In this document: positions 7,904-14,313 of the stretch, piece by piece
How the letters are laid out: every line of letters starts with the position of its first letter
How positions within the stretch are numbered: position 1 is the first letter of the stretch
NCBI GenBank assembly: GCA_022567055.1
Contig: JADFHU010000006.1
Span: 1 to 22,048 of the forward strand
Source: Planctomycetota bacterium
Lineage (GTDB): Bacteria > Planctomycetota > Phycisphaerae > Sedimentisphaerales > Anaerobacaceae
Length of the DNA stretch: 22,048 nt
Direction of reading: 5' to 3'
Notes under the pieces: model-generated
The model's input: only the letters and a program-made list of their open reading frames with translations
What the model was told of the DNA's origin: nothing
Database searches by the model: none
Translations under genes and position numbers: made by a program

Positions 7904-8706
7904 AGGCCTTCTTGAAACAGTTGCTTGATGGCTTGACCAGTCCCATCATGGCTCGACACATGGTGAGAGAGTACTTGCAGGCCCGCTTGCTTCAGACCTT
8001 TCAGGATCATGCCGTCTTTAACACCTGGATATTCCACGGAGGCACAGCGTTGCGCTTCCTTTTTGCCACGCAACGGTTCTCCGAAGACCTGGATTTCGCC
8101 CTGGTTGGGTCTGGCAGCGAGAGTCACTTTCGAGAGCATCTGTCTCGTTCTGCGAGGGTCCTCGAGGCCGAAAATTACGACGTCACTCTTCGCATCAACG
8201 ACAGGAAAACCGTTCAGTCCGCCTTCGTGCGTTTCCGCGGCCTGCTATTTGAGCTTGGCTTGTCTCCTCACGAATCTGAAACCTTATCCATCAAGGTGGA
8301 TTTGGATACTAACCCACCCTCGGGGGCAGATGTGGCCTCGACCATTGTGAGACGACATGTCACGCTCAATTTGAGGCACCATGACAGAGCATCATTGCTG
8401 GCGGGCAAGCTAAATGCCGTCCTCACCCGCCGATACACCAAAGGTCGGGACATTCACGACCTTATCTGGTACCTTTCGGATAGGGCTTGGCCGGCACCAA
8501 ACATTGAATTGCTCAAAAATGCCCTCGGGCAGACAGAGTGGGACGGGCCGGAGGTCACCACCGAGAGCTGGCGTGCCATTGTCTGCCAGCGCGTTGAGAC
8601 GCTCGACTGGAAGCGGGTCGTCGAGGATGTCGAACCCTTCCTTGAGCGAGCCGCAGACGTGGCGCTACTGACAAAGGAAAACCTCCTCGGCCTGCTGCGG
8701 GAGTAG
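7900..8706 (+). CDS. AbiEii/AbiGii-family nucleotidyltransferase toxin
   Basis: A 268-residue polymerase-beta-fold nucleotidyltransferase, the toxin of the pair. The metal- and nucleotide-binding motif appears as FHGGTALR (about 45-52) followed by RFSEDLDFAL (59-68), with its two catalytic aspartates. A third acidic motif is IKVDLD (131-136). Lys170 in LLAGKLNAV and the KGRDIHDLIWYL block (181-192) match the conserved motifs further along. Such toxins block growth on phage infection, and related enzymes add nucleotides to tRNA. Which substrate applies here cannot be read from sequence. The start is GTG at 7900, overlapping the antitoxin stop, with translation probably coupled. All catalytic residues are present, so it looks active. 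Confidence 0.88.
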   Translation: MKAFLKQLLDGLTSPIMARHMVREYLQARLLQTFQDHAVFNTWIFHGGTALRFLFATQRFSEDLDFALVGSGSESHFREHLSRSARVLEAENYDVTLRINDRKTVQSAFVRFRGLLFELGLSPHESETLSIKVDLDTNPPSGADVASTIVRRHVTLNLRHHDRASLLAGKLNAVLTRRYTKGRDIHDLIWYLSDRAWPAPNIELLKNALGQTEWDGPEVTTESWRAIVCQRVETLDWKRVVEDVEPFLERAADVALLTKENLLGLLRE

Positions 8707-8722
8707 CCCTCCGATGCAATTC

Positions 8723-9001
8723 CTATGGGACCAGCGTAAACACCGAGAAGTCACTGTCGGAGAACATCATGCTGTTGTGCAGTTTTTCCGGGTCAAACTT
8801 AGTGACCTTGAGCTTGCTGCTGCGGGTGTCCATGACCACCAGATACTTGTCCCTGTAATGCTGCACAATTTCCAGCGTGAAGGTTCTCGGGTCCCCCGTG
8901 TAGGGCCCCGGGGCCTGATGACTGCGAGCGGAACAGAGGGACGCCAAGCCGACGAGTGCAAGTACGATGAGAAGCGAGTAGATGACGTTTTGGGACTTCA
9001 T
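8723..9001 (-). CDS. Small secreted protein of unknown function
   Basis: A 92-residue protein on the reverse strand. I start it at the ATG at 9001, eight codons inside the longest frame, because CCTCC at 9008-9012 (GGAGG on the coding strand) lies six bases upstream. The first 27 residues form a signal peptide (MKSQNV, a hydrophobic run, then CSARS). The mature part of about 65 residues has no motif I recognise; KYLVVMDTRSSKLKVTKFDP suggests beta strands. The cysteine does not sit in a proper lipobox. It converges on the AbiE toxin gene with a 16-nt gap and has a good extended -10 upstream. Confidence 0.7.
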   Translation of the reverse strand: MKSQNVIYSLLIVLALVGLASLCSARSHQAPGPYTGDPRTFTLEIVQHYRDKYLVVMDTRSSKLKVTKFDPEKLHNSMMFSDSDFSVFTLVP

Positions 9002-9047
9002 AACCAACCTCCGATAATGATTCATACTATTTGTCTACCGAATATCC

Positions 9048-9056
9048 ACTATACCA
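9048..9056 (-). promoter_or_regulatory. Extended -10 promoter of the small secreted protein
   Basis: On the reverse strand the bases read TGGTATAGT, an extended -10 (TGn plus TATAGT). Transcription would begin near 9041, about 40 nt before the ATG at 9001. The same nine bases occur forward at 10195-10203. Confidence 0.45.
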
Positions 9057-9095
9057 GAATGGAGGTGAGAAATCAATAGAGGGTGTGGATTGTTT

Positions 9096-9337
9096 AGGGA
9101 TCGGCAAGAAATAAGTTGGACAACTTGGGGTCCAAGTGTGCCCCACATTTGGTCGCGCCCGATTGAGCGAAACCACAGGCGTAGCTGTCCTACGTCGCGG
9201 ATTGCTTGAGATGCTTTTTATGCTGCTATCGCAGCCAGCTTTGCTCCAAGGAAGCCGCTGTTTTCGCGATTGAGAAGCGATCAAAGATGGGGTGCAATTG
9301 GGCATTCAAAAGTCCAAGTTATTTCTTGCCGTTCCCT
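9096..9337. repeat. Foldback (MITE-like) element, copy 2, with a 60-bp insertion
   Basis: A second copy of the element at 73-254, 242 bp long. Terminal inverted repeats at 9096-9121 and 9312-9337 agree at 24 of 26 positions, and TA dinucleotides sit at 9095-9096 and 9338-9339. It is close to copy 1 in sequence except for 60 extra bases at 9204-9263, inserted in the outer stem of the central hairpin between GGATT and TTCGCGATTGAG. The inner stem GGCGTAG/CTACGTC is intact, with loop CTGTC instead of CAGTT. It contains no gene. Confidence 0.8.
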
Positions 9338-9342
9338 TAGCT

Positions 9343-9384
9343 CAGTAAAAGCAGTAATCAGTAATCAGTGGTCAGTAGTCAGTA
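9343..9384. repeat. Degenerate heptamer tandem repeat
   Basis: Successive heptamers CAGTAAT, CAGTAAT, CAGTGGT, CAGTAGT and CAGTAGG follow CAGTAAAAG. The array begins six bases after foldback copy 2 and runs into the end of the reverse-strand zinc-ribbon gene, supplying its stop codon. Related arrays are at 5981-6078 and 13934-14004. Confidence 0.7.
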
Positions 9385-9792
9385 GGACATCACCAGGCCC
9401 ACTTCACGGAGTTTCTGCAGCAGCGCCGGATTCTCGCGTGACATGTCTCTAAGGCGGTTCTTTTTGAAGGGATAGGATCGCGCGACTTCCAATACCAAGG
9501 ACGCCTTGGACGCGACTGCTGAACTCCGCAAGGCAGTAAGTGTCTCCAGACGTGCTTGGTTCGCCGGTGAGATGCAGGCCTGCCGTAGGAAATGAAAGAT
9601 CTCCTCTTCCTGCTGGAGGCGGATGCGCTTGGGAAGAGAGACTTTTGCACACGCCTGACAGATATACCCCCGGCGGCCTTTGGCGGGGTAGGCCTCTCTG
9701 GGTTTGCGAATGCCACAGACGCGACACGTGAATCCGGCTGGGGGTAATACCGGCGCGCGCGTCGGCTTCTTCTTAGGTTTGGAGTCCTTCAC
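9379..9792 (-). CDS. Zinc-ribbon-like protein of unknown function
   Basis: A 137-residue basic protein. A lysine-rich N-terminus leads to two CxxC pairs, Cys23/Cys26 (CRVCG) and Cys45/Cys48 (CQAC), 18 residues apart, the pattern of a treble-clef or zinc-ribbon site. The helical C-terminal part (about 55-137, rich in Leu, Gln and Arg) has no motif I can name. The start is GTG at 9792 with GGAGG (coding strand) seven bases upstream. It lies 57 nt downstream of slyX on the same strand, so the two may share a transcript. The last residues and the stop lie inside a heptamer repeat, so the natural C-terminus may have been changed by the repeat. A nucleic-acid-binding role is possible but unproven. 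Confidence 0.65.
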   Translation of the reverse strand: MKDSKPKKKPTRAPVLPPAGFTCRVCGIRKPREAYPAKGRRGYICQACAKVSLPKRIRLQQEEEIFHFLRQACISPANQARLETLTALRSSAVASKASLVLEVARSYPFKKNRLRDMSRENPALLQKLREVGLVMSY

Positions 9793-9849
9793 CCGTCACC
9801 CTCCGACACGCTTCACTGTGTACCCCAGTCGTTTCAGTTCTGTCACCTA

Positions 9850-10056
9850 CTAATAATGCGGCGGTTTCTCCTCTTCGGGCTTGTCCACCTGGACGGCCCC
9901 CTCTATGCCCTCGAGGCGATCCATGAGACCCATGTAGGCCTTCTCCAGCCGAGCGAGTCTCTTCTCCTGCTCGTAGATCACCTCATTCTGCTGTTCGATG
10001 GTGTGCTCCTGGTGGGCGATCTTGGTTTCGATATCGATCAAGCGTTCACGTTCCAT
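9850..10056 (-). CDS. slyX: SlyX family protein
   Basis: A 68-residue coiled-coil protein. Heptad-like sequence (IETKIAHQEHTIEQQNEV onward) covers most of it, and it ends in PPHY, the C-terminal signature of SlyX. The family averages about 70 residues and its biochemical role is unknown. I start at the ATG at 10056 instead of the TTG 19 codons upstream. The shorter form has family length, a GAGGG ribosome site nine bases before it, and a promoter whose start site would fall close to the upstream TTG. The zinc-ribbon gene follows on the same strand after 57 nt. Confidence 0.85.
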   Translation of the reverse strand: MERERLIDIETKIAHQEHTIEQQNEVIYEQEKRLARLEKAYMGLMDRLEGIEGAVQVDKPEEEKPPHY

Positions 10057-10116
10057 GCTCGTTTTCCCTCTGGCGGTATCCGGCTCCAGCGCCGGTGGCG
10101 TTTCCTGGTGCAAAGC

Positions 10117-10125
10117 AGTATACCA
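10117..10125 (-). promoter_or_regulatory. Extended -10 promoter of slyX
   Basis: On the reverse strand the bases read TGGTATACT, an extended -10. Transcription would begin near 10110, about 55 nt before the slyX ATG at 10056. Confidence 0.45.
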
Positions 10126-10194
10126 CGATCCCGATCAGGACAGATGGGCCGGACGGGAAAACTTGGCAAATTTCGGGCAGTCGCCCTCAATGAC

Positions 10195-10203
10195 TGGTAT
10201 AGT
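10195..10203 (+). promoter_or_regulatory. Extended -10 promoter of the PfkB kinase gene
   Basis: TGGTATAGT at 10195-10203 is an extended -10 with no good -35 at 17 nt, as expected for this promoter class. The start site would be near 10210, about 77 nt before the ATG at 10287. With the slyX promoter it forms a divergent pair about 75 bp apart. Confidence 0.45.
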
Positions 10204-10286
10204 ATCGTGCCGATAGCGATCCGTTCAGGGTGTCCTCGTCGACGCGCTGATGCCATCCTGGTAGCAAAGAGAAGAACACCAATGCC

Positions 10287-11429
10287 ATGACCGATACTTC
10301 CCCCGATAGGCCCGATGTACCCGATGTACCCGATGTAATAGTCTCCGGGCACATCTGCCTCGACCTGATCCTGGAGTTCGAGTCGGACGCCTTCGCAGAC
10401 TTGGATCTCGAGTCCGGAGCGCTGGTTCTGATCAATCAGGCAAAGTCATCCACCGGGGGCGTGGTGGCGAACACGGGGCTTGCCTTGCACCGACTCGGCG
10501 TTGCAACCTCTCTCATGGCAAAAGTGGGCGAGGATCTGTTCGGTCAGGAGATCCTACGTTTGCTCAGGGCAAAGGATCCACAACTGGTCGAATGCATGCG
10601 CATCGATCCTGATGCCCGGACGAGTTTTACAGCAGTCGTCAATCCCGTGGGCAAGGACCATACCTTCCTGCATCTCGCCGGCGCGAATGACAGCTTCGGC
10701 GCGGAGGATGTCTCGGTCGAGCGTCTCTCTCAAGCACGCCTTTTTCATTTTGGCTATCCTCCCATCATGAAGCGGATTCGGCAGGACGGTGGTCACGAAC
10801 TCAAGACGATCCTGCAGCGGGTCCGGGAGGCGGGCCTGACCACCTCACTGGACATGTGTTCAGTCGACCCCAGTTCCGAGGCGGGACGCGTCGATTGGCG
10901 TTCCTATCTCGGCACGGTCTTGCCGGAGGTGGATCTCTTCGTACCGAGTATCGATGAACTCCTCGCCATGATGAGCATTCCCAAGGGACCCATCACGCGG
11001 GCGCTGCTGCATCAGGTGAGTGGCCAACTCCTCGATATGGGCGCAGCCATCGTACTGCTAAAGCTCGGAGACCAGGGGCTCTTCTTACGAACGACACCCG
11101 ATCCCCAACGGCTCGAGACCCTCGGTCGAGCCCTGGCGCAGCAGGCCACATCGGAGGCTTGGCTGGGCTGCGAGATGGGCGTCCCCGCGTTTCAGGCGAA
11201 TGTGGTGGGCACCACCGGTGCCGGGGACAGCACCATTGCCGGTTTCATCGGTGCCCTGCTCAAGGGATACCCGCCCCGTGATGCGATCACCTTCGCCGCC
11301 GCCGTCGGCGCCTTCTGCGTGGAGCAGTCCGATGCCGCCAGTGGCATCCCCCCCTGGAACGATGTCACCAAGAGACTTCAAGCCGGCTGGCCCACCCTGC
11401 CGGGCGTGCTGAACGGCGACAGCGCTTAG
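10287..11429 (+). CDS. PfkB-family carbohydrate kinase (ribokinase-like)
   Basis: A 380-residue cytoplasmic sugar or nucleoside kinase. The fold begins at VIVSGHICLDLIL (about 17-29). A substrate-binding GGVVANTGLALHRLG segment (about 57-71) and the MAKVGEDLFGQEI stretch follow. The family signature GTTGAGDSTIAGF is near the C-terminus, with Asp314 as catalytic base and the GAG anion hole. The substrate cannot be told: ribokinase, fructokinase and adenosine kinase share these motifs. The first 16 residues are a low-complexity tail with three PDV units coded by perfect 9-bp repeats. The ribosome site is weak. The stop codon overlaps that of the convergent DUF5916 gene. Confidence 0.9.
   Translation: MTDTSPDRPDVPDVPDVIVSGHICLDLILEFESDAFADLDLESGALVLINQAKSSTGGVVANTGLALHRLGVATSLMAKVGEDLFGQEILRLLRAKDPQLVECMRIDPDARTSFTAVVNPVGKDHTFLHLAGANDSFGAEDVSVERLSQARLFHFGYPPIMKRIRQDGGHELKTILQRVREAGLTTSLDMCSVDPSSEAGRVDWRSYLGTVLPEVDLFVPSIDELLAMMSIPKGPITRALLHQVSGQLLDMGAAIVLLKLGDQGLFLRTTPDPQRLETLGRALAQQATSEAWLGCEMGVPAFQANVVGTTGAGDSTIAGFIGALLKGYPPRDAITFAAAVGAFCVEQSDAASGIPPWNDVTKRLQAGWPTLPGVLNGDSA
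10302..10337 (+). repeat. 9-bp tandem repeat in the kinase N-terminus
   Basis: CCCGATAGG is followed by three perfect copies of CCCGATGTA (10311-10337), in frame, encoding Pro-Asp-Val three times. The unit could change number by replication slippage without a frameshift. Confidence 0.7.
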
Positions 11430-13738
11430 AAACGCCAGTTGTATCCCAGTTTGACCGCCAAATCGGATTGAGTGACCGTCTGGCGTTCACGGTCGCCGCC
11501 GAGATTCAGCACCACGAACAACTCCCGCTCCGGTTCGATGGTCCAGCGAAAGCGGTTGTTGAGGCTGAACAGCTCGCTTTTATTTTCCCACTGAACGAAG
11601 GAGCTGACATACATGTCGGGTGTGAAGGCGTAGGTCGCCCGGCCACGGGTCAACTTGGCGGTGAAGTCGCCCCCGTGAGTCCCCTCTGCATCGACAACAA
11701 TCGGGTATTCGCGGTGGTCCAGGGCCGCTTCCAAAGAGAAACTCAGGTGCCTGGTCACTTGAAGCCGGCTGTCCACTTCAATCGCTTCTCGTTTGCCATT
11801 GTACGATTCGCCCTTGGTGTATTCCAGTGCGAAGGAGAGAGGGCGCTTGCGGGCCGAGCGAAAGTCGATGGTGTGAAAACCGAAGTGATAGTGGCCGGTT
11901 CCGATGGTGACGTCGCGAAAGATGTCGAATGCCTCATCGATACGATCTCCTTCGATCACGTACTCGTACTGGAGGTAGTCGCCACTTTCAAACAGCAGGC
12001 CGATGGGGACGACTCGGATGTAGTCGCGATACTGATCATAGTCCTCGTCCACACTGTAGCGGACACGAACAGCATGGGCCGTCCTCCGCAACCAGGGAAG
12101 GTCGCTCTCCGGCGTATAGCTGAGGTTGTAAGTCCACAAATCGATCCCTGTATCCCACACGAAGCCCATCTCCGGGTTGAAATCGGAACCCACGTGCATG
12201 TATTCGAAGGTAAGGTCCCAGGGATCGTTGGGAAAAATGGCGAGGGCATGCCCGGCCACATCGTCTCCGTCGGCGACGTCCGAGAAACTCTGCAAGATGA
12301 GAAAGTCCGTACGCATGCGCTTCTGGTCGCCGAAGGGTCGGGTCATGAAAGATCCATCCACACCGAGGACATGGTTGTCGGGTCCGCCCTGCACGATCTT
12401 GTTGGTCATGAGCATTCCGATATTCGATTCCTCAAACACTCGGCGTTGAACCCGCGTCACGTTGTAGTTTGTCATCGGCATGGCGTCACTCTCTCGGGTG
12501 AGGGCGTTGAGAACACCAAAGGAGGTCCTATTCATGGTGCCCGTCACCTTCGTTCCCTCAATGATGGGCACCGGTTGCCCACCGGCGATGCCAATGCGTC
12601 GACTGTGGAAGGGCAAAATACGGCGAGAATCCCCCACCGAGAAGATGTTGGATCCTTCCAAAAAAAACCGACGCTTTTCCGGAAAGAAGAGGGGAAACCG
12701 TTCCAGGTCCAGCGGTTGTTCATCCACTTCGGTTTCGGCGAAATCCGGGTTCACCGCCATATCCAAGCGGACGTCGCTGGTGATGGAATAGGAGAGGTCA
12801 AATCCGGCGTCCCCGAGCAGATCGGGGTCATGCTCCGGCTCCCACTCGACGTTGTAATTCAGCAGCAGGTAGGGCTTTACGTCCAGGCCCTTGCCCTGAT
12901 CCAAATCGGCCAGCCCGGTCAAGGTTCCGGCATGGGTCAAAGAGTAGAGGCCCAGGTCACGCGGATGGGCCGACCAGAAAGCCTGTTCGTTTTTCCGGGG
13001 GATTCTACGGCCAAAATTGATGCCCCAACGCTGCTCGGATTGATTGGGAAAACGCAGGGTCGAAAAGGGAATTTCAAACTCGGCGCTCCAGCCCTTCTCC
13101 GTTCGCTGCGTCTTGACGTTCCACAGACCATTCCAACTCGGTCTAGGGTAGGTGGCCTGCCGGGCAGTGGAGAGACGACGAAAATTAGAGCGATTGAATC
13201 CCGCTATGAGGGCGTCATATCGAGCACCGAGTGGGTTTGTCGAAAACATGTAAGCCGTCTGGCCCGTGGCAAAGGGGTCGATGACAATATGGATGCTGTC
13301 GTCAGAGAAAATCGGATCGCCCCGCACAGACTCCTCCCGCCGCATCTTGCGGGCAATGATCCTCTCCGGTTCACGGTCGAAGCAGAACACACCGATGTAG
13401 AGCGTCTTTGAACTGTACAGAATACGAATCTCCGTCTTTTCGCTGACAGGAGCACCTTCCCGAGGCTGCTGTTGGTACAACTCGGTGATCGGCACGCACT
13501 GCTGCCATGCCGGTTCATTCAACAGGCCGTCCAGTGTGATCTCTCCTGTCAGTGGAGACGCCTCCACAATGCGATCGGAGAAGTCGTAGGCCCCCTTCGC
13601 GATCGACTCGGCCTGTGCAGGCGCCGAGGCGCAGAACAGGGCGATCAGGACGACACGGACGCAAACCCCGGTTGCGAAAGGGTGCGCACGACGCCTAATC
13701 CGATGCCGTATGGGGACGCACAAGACGCGATGGTTCAT
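11426..13738 (-). CDS. DUF5916 outer-membrane protein with CBM9-like N-terminal domain
   Basis: A 770-residue exported protein. I start it at the ATG at 13738, which has AAGG six bases upstream and begins a signal peptide. An arginine-rich n-region leads to VRVVLIALFCASAPAQA, with cleavage near residue 43. Residues about 66-240 resemble the family 9 carbohydrate-binding domain (GEITLDGLLNEPAW, later DDSIHIVIDPF), which comes first in DUF5916 proteins. The rest, with many alternating hydrophobic strands (for example LSFSLEAALDHREYP), fits a beta-barrel, and it ends KLGYNWRF. A terminal phenylalanine is the usual outer-membrane barrel signal. The role of the family is unclear; surface carbohydrate binding or uptake is plausible. 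The stop overlaps the convergent kinase gene by 4 bp. The frame stays open 66 codons further upstream but that part lacks coding character. Confidence 0.88.
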   Translation of the reverse strand: MNHRVLCVPIRHRIRRRAHPFATGVCVRVVLIALFCASAPAQAESIAKGAYDFSDRIVEASPLTGEITLDGLLNEPAWQQCVPITELYQQQPREGAPVSEKTEIRILYSSKTLYIGVFCFDREPERIIARKMRREESVRGDPIFSDDSIHIVIDPFATGQTAYMFSTNPLGARYDALIAGFNRSNFRRLSTARQATYPRPSWNGLWNVKTQRTEKGWSAEFEIPFSTLRFPNQSEQRWGINFGRRIPRKNEQAFWSAHPRDLGLYSLTHAGTLTGLADLDQGKGLDVKPYLLLNYNVEWEPEHDPDLLGDAGFDLSYSITSDVRLDMAVNPDFAETEVDEQPLDLERFPLFFPEKRRFFLEGSNIFSVGDSRRILPFHSRRIGIAGGQPVPIIEGTKVTGTMNRTSFGVLNALTRESDAMPMTNYNVTRVQRRVFEESNIGMLMTNKIVQGGPDNHVLGVDGSFMTRPFGDQKRMRTDFLILQSFSDVADGDDVAGHALAIFPNDPWDLTFEYMHVGSDFNPEMGFVWDTGIDLWTYNLSYTPESDLPWLRRTAHAVRVRYSVDEDYDQYRDYIRVVPIGLLFESGDYLQYEYVIEGDRIDEAFDIFRDVTIGTGHYHFGFHTIDFRSARKRPLSFALEYTKGESYNGKREAIEVDSRLQVTRHLSFSLEAALDHREYPIVVDAEGTHGGDFTAKLTRGRATYAFTPDMYVSSFVQWENKSELFSLNNRFRWTIEPERELFVVLNLGGDRERQTVTQSDLAVKLGYNWRF

Positions 13739-13808
13739 TTGATACCTTAACCTGCTGTTGACACTCTCTTCTCCCACACCGGAACCCGACACTCCCGAAT
13801 CGGGACAG

Positions 13809-13817
13809 ACCATAGCA
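13809..13817 (-). promoter_or_regulatory. Possible extended -10 of the DUF5916 gene
   Basis: The reverse strand reads TGCTATGGT, an extended -10 with a 4-of-6 hexamer. Transcription would begin about 64 nt before the ATG at 13738. This is a weak candidate. Confidence 0.25.
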
Positions 13818-13933
13818 GAATTCCCCGTTTTCGGCCAGTGGCATTGGGATGACCTCCAGGGAAATTGCATCTTACTTGCCCTGACGTGAACACCCCTTTT
13901 TTTTGTCGCTTCTCCTGGTATCCGCAAGGTCGT

Positions 13934-14004
13934 CATCAGTGATCAGTGACAAAGTAATCAGTCTTTGGCGCAGACCGATCACTGATTACTGTTTACTGAT
14001 TACT
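13934..14004. repeat. Degenerate heptamer repeat with inverted copies
   Basis: Forward units (TCAGTGA, TCAGTGA, AGTAATCAGT at 13953-13962) face inverted units ACTGATTACT at 13981-13990 and 13995-14004, so the region can fold. It is the same heptamer type as at 5981-6078 and 9343-9384. It lies between the divergently arranged DUF5916 and Nudix genes. Confidence 0.65.
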
Positions 14005-14062
14005 CGAACGGTAGGAATCTTCGACAAATGGCGTTTCTGCAGCAAAGCACAGGAACTTGGTA

Positions 14063-14225
14063 TTAAGAGTGCCTATCAAAATGAATCGTAGCACCGAAAA
14101 CGAGCGTTTCTGCGGCTGGCAAGGAAGGCGAAGCAGGGCGTCCGAGGACGGTCGATGGAGCCTGACGCCGTTCGGACGCAGAATAAGCCGTTTGAATGCA
14201 GAGTCATTTTGCGTAGGTGCTCTAA
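14063..14225. repeat. Second inverted-repeat element, unrelated to the foldback family
   Basis: Imperfect terminal inverted repeats at 14063-14083 and 14205-14225 share AAAATG inside and TTA-GAG outside, about 17 of 21 positions matching with one gap in each arm. TA dinucleotides lie at both ends. The 163-bp interior is itself palindromic: GCGTCCGA faces TCGGACGC perfectly, and TTCTGCG faces CGCAGAA. It holds no gene and resembles a small non-autonomous element. Only one copy lies in the window. Confidence 0.5.
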
Positions 14226-14250
14226 CGCTGCGATCGCTCCACGGGAGCCC

Positions 14251-14279
14251 TTGCATCGGCGAATGGCCTGGTTTATGAT
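14251..14279 (+). promoter_or_regulatory. Sigma-70 promoter of the Nudix protein gene
   Basis: TTGCAT at 14251-14256 and TATGAT at 14274-14279 are 17 nt apart. Transcription would begin near 14286, about 28 nt before the ATG at 14314, which has AGGAGG at 14302-14307. Confidence 0.55.
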
Positions 14280-14313
14280 GCCAGCCTCTATCATAACAAT
14301 CAGGAGGTGCTCC

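Noticed and set aside
9343..9384. CRISPR-like array
   Set aside because: The units are seven bases long and contiguous, with no spacers and no cas genes.
10057..10113. A 19-residue N-terminal extension of SlyX from a TTG start
   Set aside because: The predicted transcript would begin close to this TTG, and SlyX proteins are about 70 residues long, which fits the ATG at 10056.
11468..13411. A 647-codon forward open frame opposite the DUF5916 gene
   Set aside because: It is antisense to a gene with a signal peptide, CBM9-like domain and outer-membrane C-terminus. Its translation shows no domain and is rich in His and Gly, as expected of a shadow frame.
13890..13912. T-run (CCCCTTTTTTTT) as an intrinsic terminator
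   Set aside because: No stable GC-rich hairpin precedes it on either strand, and the only gene nearby is transcribed away from it.
14155..14313. An upstream extension of the Nudix protein
   Set aside because: The extension runs through a palindromic repeat and the promoter. The ATG at 14314 has a perfect AGGAGG and matches the natural start of the family.
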